Of a stretch of 64,000 bases of DNA, positions 26,238 to 35,562 are shown one piece after another. The notes beneath the pieces were generated by a model, which had not been told where the DNA came from, made no database searches, and saw only the letters and a program-made list of their open reading frames with translations. Where the stretch lies: assembly GCF_017356035.1 (NCBI RefSeq), contig NZ_JAFIQX010000002.1, positions 62,001 through 126,000 of the forward strand, in the 5' to 3' direction. This stretch comes from Longitalea luteola (lineage in GTDB: Bacteria > Bacteroidota > Bacteroidia > Chitinophagales > Chitinophagaceae). The number at the start of each line of letters is the position of its first letter. Position 1 is the stretch's first letter. The translations under genes and the position numbers were made by a program.

Positions 26238-27185
26238 TCACGCAATTTGCTTTTCCAGCCGGGCATTTCTCTTCTCTGCATGCGCCCTTGCTGCATCCCG
26301 CACCCAGGCGCCATCATTCCAGGCTTTACGCCGGGCATCGAGGCGTTGCTTATTACATGGGCCATTCCCTTTCACCACATTCCAGAATTCCGTCCAGTTA
26401 ATTTCACCAAAATCATAATGATTGGTCTGTTCATTCCACTTCAAATGAGGATCGGGTAGTGTCATGTTCAATACTTTCACCTGCTCAGCGATCATATCAA
26501 CAAACTTCTGCCGAAGTTCATCATTGCTCATGCGTTTTATTTTCCATTGGGTGCTTTGTTCACTGTGGGTCGATTCACTGTCGTGCGGACCAAACATCAT
26601 AAGGGAAGGCCACCACCAGCGGTTGATGGCATCCTGGCACATAGCGCGTTGTTCGGGTGTACCTGTTGAAAGCGCCATTAAAATATCAAACCCCTGCCGT
26701 TGGTGAAAACTCTCTTCCTTGCAAATACGCACCATGGCCCTTGCATAAGGTCCGTATGAAGTGCGGCATAACATCACCTGGTTCAGGATGGCTGCCCCAT
26801 CCACCAGCCAGCCAATGGCGCCAATATCACCCCAGGTAAGCGTTGGATAATTGAATATTGAAGAGTATTTGGCTTTTCCGCTATGCAGGTCGTTGATGGT
26901 TTGTTCGCGTGTAGTGCCCAGCGTTTCTGCAGCAGAATACAGGTACAGGCCATGGCCTGCTTCATCCTGCACTTTGGCGAGGAGAATAGCCTTCCGCTTC
27001 AGACTGGGCGCCCGGCTGATCCAGTTACCTTCCGGCAACATGCCCACAATCTCGCTATGCGCATGCTGGGAGATCTGCCTGATCAATGTTTTTCTATACG
27101 CTTCTGGCATCCAATCTTTTGGCTCGATCCTGATCTCCTGCTCAATTTTAGATAAAAAGATTTTTTCCAGTTCCTGCACCGACAT
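26238..27185 (-). CDS. paaA: Phenylacetyl-CoA epoxidase catalytic subunit PaaA
   Basis: Diiron oxygenase subunit that epoxidises phenylacetyl-CoA. It shows the family block [20 protein letters not shown], then [16 protein letters not shown], and the carboxylate/His iron ligands in [13 protein letters not shown] and [12 protein letters not shown]. It is the first gene of the paa unit. ATG 27185 ([10 protein letters not shown]) aligns best with relatives; ATGs at 27221 and 27230 are in frame and would add 12 or 15 residues, in which case an operator-like palindrome lies just before the start. The reductase gene paaE is not adjacent. Confidence 0.93.
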   Translation of the reverse strand: MSVQELEKIFLSKIEQEIRIEPKDWMPEAYRKTLIRQISQHAHSEIVGMLPEGNWISRAPSLKRKAILLAKVQDEAGHGLYLYSAAETLGTTREQTINDLHSGKAKYSSIFNYPTLTWGDIGAIGWLVDGAAILNQVMLCRTSYGPYARAMVRICKEESFHQRQGFDILMALSTGTPEQRAMCQDAINRWWWPSLMMFGPHDSESTHSEQSTQWKIKRMSNDELRQKFVDMIAEQVKVLNMTLPDPHLKWNEQTNHYDFGEINWTEFWNVVKGNGPCNKQRLDARRKAWNDGAWVRDAARAHAEKRNARLEKQIA

Positions 27186-27235
27186 GGCAAATTCGTTTTT
27201 AGTAGTTCCAAAGATAAGCATATTTGTCATTAATG

Positions 27236-27249
27236 CTAACAATCGTTAG
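27236..27249. promoter_or_regulatory. Palindromic operator-like site ahead of paaA
   Basis: CTAAC-AATC-GTTAG, perfect 5-bp arms, lies just downstream of TATACTATAATTTG on the minus strand, about where transcription would begin. Position suits a repressor, such as a TetR-type PaaR, released by phenylacetyl-CoA. The regulator is not encoded next to it. Confidence 0.45.
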
Positions 27250-27709
27250 TGATCAAATTATAGTATACACCGGAAATCACTTCATCATAAGCAAAATTCA
27301 GTAGGCTGTTCCTGCACCGGCTGGTGAAAGCCGCCCAACGGCCCTTTTTTGACGGGCTTCCCCGCGTGAAAAACAGGTAATTGAAGTTAAGAAATCATTA
27401 ACTACAGCTGCTTGCCGGGCTGGAAAAACGGGGTTGGGCATCATGTGTTCACTTCCATGAAACCCGCGCCAGGAGCGGGTTTTAACATTTCATACACGGT
27501 TTAAACATCCTATAAATGCGGTAGAGTTGATTTTTGCAGGGCCTCAACGCGTCTTATGTTTGCATTACGAAACGCAACAAACACAACACCACAGCGTGTT
27601 GAACTAACAAAAAGTTGCTCTCTCTTCGAAAAGACGTACGATTTGCCTGCCGCGATTGTCCAAATGGATAGCTAATAAGAATTAATAAAAAATTTATAAA
27701 ATACACATT
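27243..27709. other. Divergent intergenic region, paaA to small secreted protein
   Basis: 467 bp. It holds the paa operator-like site at one end and a promoter at 27534-27562 for the + strand gene, which implies a leader of about 140 nt that is AT-rich near the start codon. I see no reading frame worth calling. Confidence 0.5.
27534..27562 (+). promoter_or_regulatory. Promoter of the small secreted protein gene
   Basis: TTG (27534-27536), 18-nt spacer, TATGTTTG (27555-27562): a full match to the Bacteroidota consensus. Confidence 0.6.
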
Positions 27710-28117
27710 ATGAAAAAGGCAATGAGGAATTACGGAATTATCGCCATCGTATTAGTCGCTTTTACTTTCGCATTCTCTAACACAACTCTGGCTAACGAAG
27801 AAGGTCCAAATAAACATGTAACTCAATTAAAGTTCATCGGCAATAAAGAAAATCAACCTGTATTTGAACTGAACCTGAGCTCTGCTGTAGAGGATGAGTA
27901 CACCATTACATTCCGCGATGAGTACGGTAACCTGCTGTACAGTGAGAAATTTAAAGGCGCTAACCTGAACAAAAAGTTCATGTTAAAAGCAGAAGATTTT
28001 GGTGATGCGGCTTTGAATGTAGTAGTGAAATCCAAAAAGAACAATACTACTGAAGTATACTCCATCAACAGAAGCCATAGCTATGTTGAAGAAACTGTAG
28101 TGAACAAAGTGAAATAA
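27710..28117 (+). CDS. Small secreted protein of unknown function
   Basis: A 135-residue protein with a signal peptide (IIAIVLVAFTFAFS, cleavage near NTTLA) and a mature domain that reads as one beta-rich module (TQLKFIGNKENQPVFELNL, EYTITFRDEYGNLLYSEKF, LNVVVKSKKNN). The single-module layout and long leader resemble an abundant, post-transcriptionally controlled periplasmic protein. I do not recognise a characterised family. It has its own promoter and terminator. Confidence 0.8.
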   Translation: MKKAMRNYGIIAIVLVAFTFAFSNTTLANEEGPNKHVTQLKFIGNKENQPVFELNLSSAVEDEYTITFRDEYGNLLYSEKFKGANLNKKFMLKAEDFGDAALNVVVKSKKNNTTEVYSINRSHSYVEETVVNKVK

Positions 28118-28162
28118 CAACTTCGTCCAGTCATTCAACAATTAAATAGAGATTTATGAAGG

Positions 28163-28190
28163 CGCCCCGAACTTTCGGGGCGTTTTCTTT
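28163..28190 (+). terminator. Rho-independent terminator
   Basis: CGCCCCG/CGGGGCG stem followed by TTTTCTTT, 46 bp after the stop of the small secreted protein. Confidence 0.85.
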
Positions 28191-28300
28191 TATTATTAAG
28201 TATCGTAATGCTTCAAATTATTTTAATATAACGGTCATTTTCACACTACACGGCAAAATCCATTAATTTTTGCTACCTTTCTCTGCACAAAACCTTTTCC

Positions 28301-29707
28301 ATGAGAAAATTTTTATTGCTAGCCGTTAGCATCCTGTTTTTGCAGATTATCCACGCCCAACATTCCATCCTGCTAAAGAACGTAAATATTGTAGATGTTG
28401 AAAAAGGCAAACTCATTAAAAATGCCAATGTTTTGATCAGGGATTCTGTTATTGCTGCTATTTCTACAAAACCATCTAACCTAAAGGCAGACACTGTTAT
28501 CGAAGGAAAGAACCGTTATTTGATACCTGGTTTGTGGGACATGCATGTTCATATCTGGACGGATGCATTCTTTCCTCTGTTGCTGGCGAATGGCGTAACA
28601 GGGGTTCGTGATATGCTCAATTATATTCAATTAATTCAGTCATGGCGAAAAAAGATAGCCAGTAACGAAATTGCCGGGCCGCAGATCATTGCCTCCGGTC
28701 CCATTCTGGATGGCCCCAAACCGATGTGGCCGGGTTCAGTAGCGGTGAAAGATGCTGCAGATGGCAAACGGGCAGTAGACTCCTTAAAGAACAGCTTACA
28801 TACCGACTTTATAAAAGTATATTCGTTGCTGCCCAGGGATGCTTATTTTGCCATTGCTGAAGAAGCCAAAACACAACATATTCCTTTTGCAGGTCATGTG
28901 CCTGCACAAATAACAGTTGTAGAAGCAGCCCGTGCAGGCCAGAAAAGCCAGGAACACCTGTATGGGTTCCTGGAGGCAGCCTCAGACAGCGCCGATTATT
29001 ATATGCAGGTAGTACAGGATAAAATACCTGATACGAACCTGAAAAACCAGGTTAACGCAAAACAATTCCTGCAGCGGACATTTAATGCCGAAAAATTAAA
29101 AAGCGTATTACAGGAAATAAAAAAATTTGATACTTACGTGTGCCCAACGCTGGTGGTCCTTCACAGTATGGCACATGTCCATGATACTACCCGGTGGAGG
29201 GATCCACGGATACAGTTCCTGCCAAAAGGCGTCAGCAACTATTGGGACCCTGCTAAAGATCCCCGGTCAAAAACACGTACCAGGGAATCAGCTCCTGTTT
29301 ATGAACGGGAATTTGTTATGAACCTGCAAATCGTGAAATCGATCTTTGATGCAGGCATTCCGATCCTGGCAGGAACCGATTTTCCCAATCCCTATTGTTT
29401 CCCGGGCTTTGGACTGCATGATGAACTGAAATGGCTTGTAAAGGCCGGCCTTACGCCCGCTCAGGCCCTGCAAACAGCTACCATCAATCCTGCCCGTTAT
29501 CTTGATCTGCAAAACCAGTATGGAACCGTTTCTGCCGGCAAGATCGCCGACCTGATCTTACTTGATGAAAATCCATTATCCGATATCAGTAACACGCAAA
29601 AAATTCAATCGGTATTTGTCCATGGAAAGATCCTGAACAGATCAGTGCTCAACAATATGCTGGAGACAGCTAAAAAGAAAGCGGGTCATGAGGTTCACCG
29701 GCATTGA
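28301..29707 (+). CDS. Secreted amidohydrolase
   Basis: A 468-residue metal-dependent hydrolase of the amidohydrolase superfamily with a signal peptide (MRKFLLLAVSILFLQIIHAQ). Metal and catalytic motifs: IPGLWDMHVHIW (HxH), GHVPAQ and QEHLYGF (later His ligands), and AGTDFPNP (Asp). The C-terminus returns to the small beta domain (GKIADLILLDENPL). It resembles imidazolonepropionase-like or prolidase-like secreted enzymes of Bacteroidota. Substrate unknown. Confidence 0.88.
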   Translation: MRKFLLLAVSILFLQIIHAQHSILLKNVNIVDVEKGKLIKNANVLIRDSVIAAISTKPSNLKADTVIEGKNRYLIPGLWDMHVHIWTDAFFPLLLANGVTGVRDMLNYIQLIQSWRKKIASNEIAGPQIIASGPILDGPKPMWPGSVAVKDAADGKRAVDSLKNSLHTDFIKVYSLLPRDAYFAIAEEAKTQHIPFAGHVPAQITVVEAARAGQKSQEHLYGFLEAASDSADYYMQVVQDKIPDTNLKNQVNAKQFLQRTFNAEKLKSVLQEIKKFDTYVCPTLVVLHSMAHVHDTTRWRDPRIQFLPKGVSNYWDPAKDPRSKTRTRESAPVYEREFVMNLQIVKSIFDAGIPILAGTDFPNPYCFPGFGLHDELKWLVKAGLTPAQALQTATINPARYLDLQNQYGTVSAGKIADLILLDENPLSDISNTQKIQSVFVHGKILNRSVLNNMLETAKKKAGHEVHRH

Positions 29708-29734
29708 ACCGGATGGTGAAACATCTGATACATA

Positions 29735-31021
29735 TTAATGATTGTGGCTGCCGGCTGCAGCTGCGCCCTTTTTAAAAATGTATTCGCTATTCAGCAAATA
29801 AGCGCCACTGATCACTACCACATCGCCGTTCTGGATCCCAGACCTTACTTCAATGCGATCGCCGCTTTCCAAACCGGTCTGTATCATTTTCCGCTTGTAG
29901 GTATTCTTATCGGTTTGTACCCATACCATGGCCATTTGTCCGTCGCGCAACACCGCGTCAATAGGCAGCGTCATAGCGTTACCGGCACTGCTCTTTAATA
30001 TTACATACGCCGGCATACCTGGTTTCAATTGATTATTGGTATTGGGTATCGATACCCGTAATAGATTGATACGTGTATCGGCACTTATTTCCGGATTGGC
30101 AAAACTCACCTTGCCTTTTATTTCTTTCCCGGGCATATCGGGCAGTTGTACCGTGGCTACACCTTTATAATCAACGGAGGCCAGCTGCGATGCGTATACC
30201 TGGGCTTCTGCCCACAGGGTTGATAGATCAGCCAGTTTCACCACTACGCCTCCCTCCATTACATATTGTCCTTCCTGCACAGGTATTTCCGTAATATAAC
30301 CTGTAGCGGTACTGTAAAATGCGGTCAGGGGCGAAAATTGTTTGGCCTTTCCCAGTGCATCGATCTGTGATTCGCTCATGCCCCACAACAGGAGCTTGTT
30401 TTTGGCGCTTTGCAGCAGCTGCTTAAAGTCGATGATGGAATTGCCCAGGGTCTGTTGCCGTTCCATCGCTGCCAGGTATTCCTGTTTGGCCGTATTCAAT
30501 TCCTCGCTGTACAGATCGAAGAGGTGATCGCCTTTTTTTACAAAGTCGCCGGTGTTCTTAAAATACAACCTGTCTATGCGGCCGGTTATACGGGCGCTCA
30601 CTGTATTCACTTTCATTTCGTCGAAGTTGAGGGTAGCGGTCAATACGACCTTATCGCCCATGAGCGTTCGGCCAAGCGTATCGGTTTGAATATTGCCTAG
30701 CTGGATCTGTTCATCGCTGAGCATAATTTCATCGCGTGCTTCATCCGAGCGGTTAACGGGTATCAGGTCCATGTGACAAATAGGACAGGTGCCCGGCTTG
30801 TCCTGCATGATCTGGGGATGCATCGAGCAGGTATAGTAAGTGTCGCTTTTTGCGGTGGCCGTCGTTTTTTTGTTTTTGCAGCCGCTCAGGAATAATACAA
30901 GCCCCATACATGCATAAAGAACGACGCGTACAAGCGTGTGATGCAGCCAACCGGCGGGTAAGCTCCAATAAAACTGAACAGCATTCCTGCCGGGGCCATA
31001 AGAAAAAATATTCTGTAGCAT
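29735..31021 (-). CDS. cusB: RND efflux adaptor with heavy-metal-binding domain (CusB-like, 1)
   Basis: A 428-residue periplasmic adaptor. A lipobox (VLFLSGC) is followed by an HMBD zinc/copper finger (CSMHPQI..CPICHMDLI) and the usual adaptor core (VSARITGRIDRLYFKNTGDF, then barrel-sandwich and membrane-proximal domains), ending in a His-rich GSHNH tail likely to bind metal. It is the last gene of the efflux cluster, 9 bp after the second adaptor. The ATG at 31021 gives an unusually long 47-residue pre-lipobox region; M39 (30907) would give a short leader. Confidence 0.88.
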   Translation of the reverse strand: MLQNIFSYGPGRNAVQFYWSLPAGWLHHTLVRVVLYACMGLVLFLSGCKNKKTTATAKSDTYYTCSMHPQIMQDKPGTCPICHMDLIPVNRSDEARDEIMLSDEQIQLGNIQTDTLGRTLMGDKVVLTATLNFDEMKVNTVSARITGRIDRLYFKNTGDFVKKGDHLFDLYSEELNTAKQEYLAAMERQQTLGNSIIDFKQLLQSAKNKLLLWGMSESQIDALGKAKQFSPLTAFYSTATGYITEIPVQEGQYVMEGGVVVKLADLSTLWAEAQVYASQLASVDYKGVATVQLPDMPGKEIKGKVSFANPEISADTRINLLRVSIPNTNNQLKPGMPAYVILKSSAGNAMTLPIDAVLRDGQMAMVWVQTDKNTYKRKMIQTGLESGDRIEVRSGIQNGDVVVISGAYLLNSEYIFKKGAAAAGSHNH

Positions 31022-31030
31022 ATTAATTGG

Positions 31031-32332
31031 CTATTGTTTCACTTTAATAAAACTTTCGCTATCTACCAGGTATTGGGCATTGGCCGCCACTTCATCTTCT
31101 TCTGACAAACCATTCAATACCTGTATCAAATGATTATTTACAATGCCGGCTTCTATTTTATGCGCAATAAAAGCATCTTCTTTTTTTACAAACACCACTT
31201 TATCGAGCCCGAGTGTAAGCACCGCCTCTTCCGGTAGCCAGCGGGCGCTGCGGGCGCCGGCAAATATTGTGGCCTTCACCTGGCTGCCGATGGGAATACC
31301 ATTATTTGGATTATCGAAGTATACCCGCGCGGTAGCAGTTTTGCTATTGGGCCGGTAAAATGGTTCAATAAAACCAATGGAAGCCCGGAAGTCCTTATCC
31401 GGCACGGTTTCCGGTGTAATGCGCACTTTATCGCCCACTTTAACCATGGCGGCCTGACCTGAAAAAATATTCAACACGGCCCAGGCTTTTGAGGGATTAT
31501 AAATCACAAACAGGTTTTGTCCTTTCGTTACATACATGCCTTCTTTTAATGGCAGCTCTTCGGTGATCAGCGAAACATCTTTCATCCCGGTTTGCGTTTG
31601 CTGCTGCATAGCTTCCGGCGAACTGCTTTCGTGAATATGACCGCTGTAACCACTATAGATAGCCACTGTGAAAACAGGGTTGCCGCTTTTTATAACCTGA
31701 TCCAGTTGCTGGTTACTCATGCCCAGCAAAACCAGTTTTTGACGGGCAGCCGCAATCAGCGTTTTATTCTCAGCATCGTGCTGCAGCAGGAATATCAGGT
31801 TTTGTTGTGCCGTTAACAGTTCAGGACTGTATATATCCATGATCTTTTGCCCTTTGCTCACTTTTTGATACCGGTACTTCACATACAGCTTCTCAATACG
31901 GCCCGAAACATTGGAAGATACGGTGCCCACCTGCCGCGTATCATAAGTAATAAAGCCGTAAGCCGGGATCTCAATTGGCTCATCGCGCAACTGAATATGT
32001 ACGGTAGGTATTGACGAAAGCACATACTGGTTACTGGGACGCAGCAGATCATTTAACGTAATATCGGTGACCTTTTCACCCGATGCTGATTTTTTCACAA
32101 GGTCCATTCCGCAAACCGGACAACTGCCTGGTTTGTCATTGATGATCTGCGGGTGCATGGGGCAGGTATAGGTTTCCTTTGCAGCCACCTCCGTTTTTGG
32201 CTGTTTCGTTTTTGATTCCTGGCAGGCTGTTAATGCAATAAACAAAAAGCAATAGGCAAAAAGCAATAAACTGGCCCTGTTAATTGACCATTGACTACTG
32301 ACCATTGACCGTTTACGATGATGACTACTCAT
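31031..32332 (-). CDS. RND efflux adaptor with heavy-metal-binding domain (CusB-like, 2)
   Basis: A 433-residue adaptor lipoprotein: lipobox IALTAC, HMBD (CPMHPQI..CPVCGMDLV), and an adaptor core (VSSNVSGRIEKLYVKYRY). The window thus has two HMBD adaptors for one pump; the copies are clearly diverged. The coding sequence for the first 35 residues is made of two 7-bp tandem arrays (GGTCAAT-type and TTTATTG/CTTTTTG-type, 32240-32305), so the hydrophobic signal segment LLLFAYCFLFIAL is repeat-derived. An internal ATG at residue 10 is an alternative start. It lies 7 bp after the TolC gene. Confidence 0.88.
   Translation of the reverse strand: MSSHHRKRSMVSSQWSINRASLLLFAYCFLFIALTACQESKTKQPKTEVAAKETYTCPMHPQIINDKPGSCPVCGMDLVKKSASGEKVTDITLNDLLRPSNQYVLSSIPTVHIQLRDEPIEIPAYGFITYDTRQVGTVSSNVSGRIEKLYVKYRYQKVSKGQKIMDIYSPELLTAQQNLIFLLQHDAENKTLIAAARQKLVLLGMSNQQLDQVIKSGNPVFTVAIYSGYSGHIHESSSPEAMQQQTQTGMKDVSLITEELPLKEGMYVTKGQNLFVIYNPSKAWAVLNIFSGQAAMVKVGDKVRITPETVPDKDFRASIGFIEPFYRPNSKTATARVYFDNPNNGIPIGSQVKATIFAGARSARWLPEEAVLTLGLDKVVFVKKEDAFIAHKIEAGIVNNHLIQVLNGLSEEDEVAANAQYLVDSESFIKVKQ
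32240..32305 (-). repeat. Two 7-bp tandem arrays inside an adaptor signal peptide
   Basis: Reading the minus strand: GGTCAAT, GGTCAGT, AGTCAAT, GGTCAAT, then after a short gap TTTATTG, CTTTTTG, CCTATTG, CTTTTTG, TTTATTG. Both families recur elsewhere (60991 and 60833). Confidence 0.7.
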
Positions 32333-32339
32333 TTTAAAA

Positions 32340-33611
32340 TTATTTTATCTCCAGGATCCGTTCAAGCTCTACCTGTAACAGCAATGCCGTTTTTAACTGA
32401 TCCAGGTATTCAATTTGCGTCATATTTAAAGCTTCCCAGGCATCGAACAGTTCAAACAATTCCTCTGTGTTTTGCTCATATCCCAACTGCATGGTTTGAA
32501 AATTCTTCCGCAACGACGGTATGATCTGCGTTTCATACAATCGCATCTGTTTCTTTTTTGTTTCGAGCTCTGCGCGGGCCGAACCTGCCATACCGGTAGC
32601 TTCATTCAGGATCATTTGTTGCTGGCTTTTAAGCGATTCGTTTTGCCACACGAGGCTTTCAGCTTTCGCCTTATTCATTTTCGACGACCATTTTGCGAGC
32701 GGAAATTTAACCATGCCCATGATCGAGAATTGTGCCGGTTGTGCAGCCAGTCCGATCATGTGATCATATTTGATCCCGAATTCAGGTTTTAATTTAGCCA
32801 GCTCGGCTGTACGTTGCAGGTTATTCACTTCCATGTTGCGCTGCAAAGCCTGTATGTCACTGCGCCTGCTGGCCAGGTAGGCCGAATCCATGACTGAAGC
32901 AGCAAACTCTTTCAGGTCATAGACGGTGTCAATAGCAAAATCCGTATCGGCCTTCCGGTACATGAGGCTGTTAAGCATGATCCGCTTTTGGCGCACCTCA
33001 CTTTCAACCATTAGCTTCATGTTGTCGATATTGGCCAGGGCAGCTTTGGCTTTATAATAGGCGCTGATCTTGCCCAGGCCATTCTTATATCTTATTTCAG
33101 CGCTTTTGATCATAAAATCCAGGAGGTGACTGCCTTCATTGAGCACTTCCTGTTTTTTCAGCAGGATCACCCATTCATAATAGCTTTTTTTAGCTGTGTA
33201 CAGCAATTCATTCAATGCCACTTTTCTTTTTTCTGTTTCCACGTTAGACATGGATCGCATCCAGGCAGCTTCAGCGTTCTGCTTTTTGCGATTGGGAAAC
33301 ATCTGCTGCGCAGAAACCATAAAGAAGCCCATCCCTTCACTGTGCATCATTGGATTGGCCTTTATCTCCTTCGTATCATAAGGCGTCATAAACAAGCCCG
33401 CGCCTGCTTCCGGCGGCATCCAGCTGTAGGCGCCTTTCGCAGCTTCAGTATATGCGCGGGCTTCGGCTTCATACATTTTCAACCCGGGGTTTTTATTCTC
33501 CACCGTTGTTAAAATGTCCTGGAGTGACATGGTTGTTTGTGCATGTAAGCTTATGGCCATGCCGGCTAACACCGCGGTTATGATAAATCTGTTGAACATA
33601 CTTTTTTTCAT
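32340..33611 (-). CDS. TolC family outer-membrane efflux protein (CusC-like)
   Basis: A 423-residue TolC-type channel with signal peptide (FIITAVLAGMAISLHAQ), two long helical hairpin regions (about 30-210 and 225-415) and family-style segments such as MSLQDILTTVENKNPGLKM and IKYDHMIGLAAQPAQFSIMG. It forms the outer-membrane exit duct of the metal RND pump, between the pump and adaptor genes with gaps of 9 and 7 bp. The heptad pattern of Q, E and K fits the alpha-barrel. Confidence 0.87.
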   Translation of the reverse strand: MKKSMFNRFIITAVLAGMAISLHAQTTMSLQDILTTVENKNPGLKMYEAEARAYTEAAKGAYSWMPPEAGAGLFMTPYDTKEIKANPMMHSEGMGFFMVSAQQMFPNRKKQNAEAAWMRSMSNVETEKRKVALNELLYTAKKSYYEWVILLKKQEVLNEGSHLLDFMIKSAEIRYKNGLGKISAYYKAKAALANIDNMKLMVESEVRQKRIMLNSLMYRKADTDFAIDTVYDLKEFAASVMDSAYLASRRSDIQALQRNMEVNNLQRTAELAKLKPEFGIKYDHMIGLAAQPAQFSIMGMVKFPLAKWSSKMNKAKAESLVWQNESLKSQQQMILNEATGMAGSARAELETKKKQMRLYETQIIPSLRKNFQTMQLGYEQNTEELFELFDAWEALNMTQIEYLDQLKTALLLQVELERILEIK

Positions 33612-33620
33612 ACTATTGCT

Positions 33621-35558
33621 TTAATGCTTGGCCTCCAAAACGTCAATCTTACCATGCTTGCGCAGTTCATATTCTTTGGCCATTAAAAAGATCAATGGAG
33701 TTACTAATAATATATGCGTGGCAGAAGTAAGTACGCCGCCTACCATCGGCAATACGATCGGCTTCATCACATCACTGCCTACACCATGGCTCCACAGAAT
33801 GGGCACGAGCGCAAAAAGCGACACACAAACGGTCATTATCTTTGGCCGCAGCCTTTTTGCAGCACCGGCAATTACATATTCACGCAATTCGTCCCTGGTG
33901 ATGGTTTCCCGTGAATTGCCTTTACGTGCAACCAGCTGCTGCATGGCATCGTTCAAATAGATCACCATGACTATACCTGTTTCTACGGCAAGGCCAAACA
34001 GGGCAATGAAACCAACGGCTACAGCTACCGATAAATTCACATCCCAGGCCCAGATCATGTAGGCGCCGCCGATCAATGCAAACGGGATAGTGATCAGGCT
34101 CAAAAATGCTTCGCGCGCTGAATTGAATGCGAAATACATGGAGATAAAAATCACCAGCAATACGACAGGTAATATCAGCTTAAGCGTTCGTTCACTGCGG
34201 ATCAGGTTCTCATACTGACCGCTCCATTCCAGGTAATACCCTTTTGGCAATTTGTCGATCATGGCCTCCAGCCTTTCCCGGGCTTCATTCACCGTGCTGC
34301 CCAGGTCTCTTTCTCTTACATTGAATAATACAGTTCCGCGCAGCATGGCATTTTCTGAATTGATCATCGGCGGCCCTTCTGCAATTGTAACATCGGCTAC
34401 GGCTTCCAAAGGAACAGGTCCATAATTCATTGTTTGCACCTGTAGTCGTTTCAGCGCTGTAAGGTTGTTACGGAAATCCTGGCCGAAGCGGGCATTTACC
34501 GAAAAACGCTGGCGGCCCTCCACGGTAGTAGTCAACTTCATACCGCCCAATGCAATTTCAATCACGCGGTTCACATCATCCACACTCAAGCCGTAGCGGC
34601 TGATCTCATCGCGCTTTATGTGTATGTCAATGTATTTACCACCGGTTATTGGTTCCACATACAGGTCCTTAACCCCACTGATACCTTCCAGTTCCTTTTT
34701 TATGGTTTGGGAAAATGCATAAATGGTATCCAGATTTTGTCCATACACTTTAACGCCTACATCGGTACGAATACCGGTGCTCAGCATATTGATGCGGTTG
34801 ATGATGGGCTGTGTCCAGCCATTGGTAACACCGGGTATCTGCAGTTTATTGTTCAGTTCGTTGATGATGTCGTTCTTGCTTATACCGGGGCGCCACTCTG
34901 CCTGTGGTTTCAGCAAGATGATGGTCTCTATCATACTAATTGGCGAGTTATCGGTGGCTGTATTTGCCCGGCCTGCTTTTCCCAGCACATTCTTTACTTC
35001 GGGAACCGTTTTAATGATCTTATCCTGCACCTGTAAAATGCGCTTTACCTCGCTGTTCGATACATCGGGCAATGTAACGGGCATAAACAGCAAAGAACCT
35101 TCATCGAGCGGCGGCATAAATTCGCGCCCCAGGCTCATCAGGAGCGGAATACTGATGGCCAGCGCAATAATATTCACTGCAATGGTCGTTTTACGCCATT
35201 TGATGCAGGCGCGTATCACCGGTTCATATACCCGCTCCAGCAACCGGTTCACCGGGTTAGCCGTTTCCGGCCTGAAACGCCCTTTCATAAAGAAAGAGAT
35301 CAATACGGGGGCCAGCGTCACCACCAGTAGCGCATCAACCACCATGATAAAGGTTTTGGTAAAAGCCAGGGGGTGAAACAGTTTTCCTTCCTGGCCAGTA
35401 AGCAGGAATACCGGCAGGAAAGAGGTGATAATGATAATGGTTGAAAAGAATACGCCGCGCGACACCTGCTTGCAGGCTTTTTCAATGATCTGCATCCGCA
35501 CCAGTTCCGGAATACGGTAGTTATTTTTTCCGCGTAGTTTATTGAATAGTTTCGTCAT
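33621..35558 (-). CDS. cusA: CusA-type heavy-metal RND pump, C-terminal part
   Basis: About 645 residues: transmembrane helices 5-12 and the second porter half of a heavy-metal RND transporter. Evidence includes VSRGVFFSTIIIITSFLPVF, LTGQEGKLFHPLAFTKTF, LGREFMPPLDEGSLLFMP and the C-terminal helix bundle. It has its own ATG (35558), 4 nt after the TGA of the N-terminal part, in the +1 frame. The reading frame stays open upstream to 35621, and removal of one base in the AAAA run near 35568 would join the two parts. It may be a genuine split pump, a recoded gene, or a sequence error. Confidence 0.85.
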   Translation of the reverse strand: MTKLFNKLRGKNNYRIPELVRMQIIEKACKQVSRGVFFSTIIIITSFLPVFLLTGQEGKLFHPLAFTKTFIMVVDALLVVTLAPVLISFFMKGRFRPETANPVNRLLERVYEPVIRACIKWRKTTIAVNIIALAISIPLLMSLGREFMPPLDEGSLLFMPVTLPDVSNSEVKRILQVQDKIIKTVPEVKNVLGKAGRANTATDNSPISMIETIILLKPQAEWRPGISKNDIINELNNKLQIPGVTNGWTQPIINRINMLSTGIRTDVGVKVYGQNLDTIYAFSQTIKKELEGISGVKDLYVEPITGGKYIDIHIKRDEISRYGLSVDDVNRVIEIALGGMKLTTTVEGRQRFSVNARFGQDFRNNLTALKRLQVQTMNYGPVPLEAVADVTIAEGPPMINSENAMLRGTVLFNVRERDLGSTVNEARERLEAMIDKLPKGYYLEWSGQYENLIRSERTLKLILPVVLLVIFISMYFAFNSAREAFLSLITIPFALIGGAYMIWAWDVNLSVAVAVGFIALFGLAVETGIVMVIYLNDAMQQLVARKGNSRETITRDELREYVIAGAAKRLRPKIMTVCVSLFALVPILWSHGVGSDVMKPIVLPMVGGVLTSATHILLVTPLIFLMAKEYELRKHGKIDVLEAKH

Positions 35559-35562
35559 TGGA

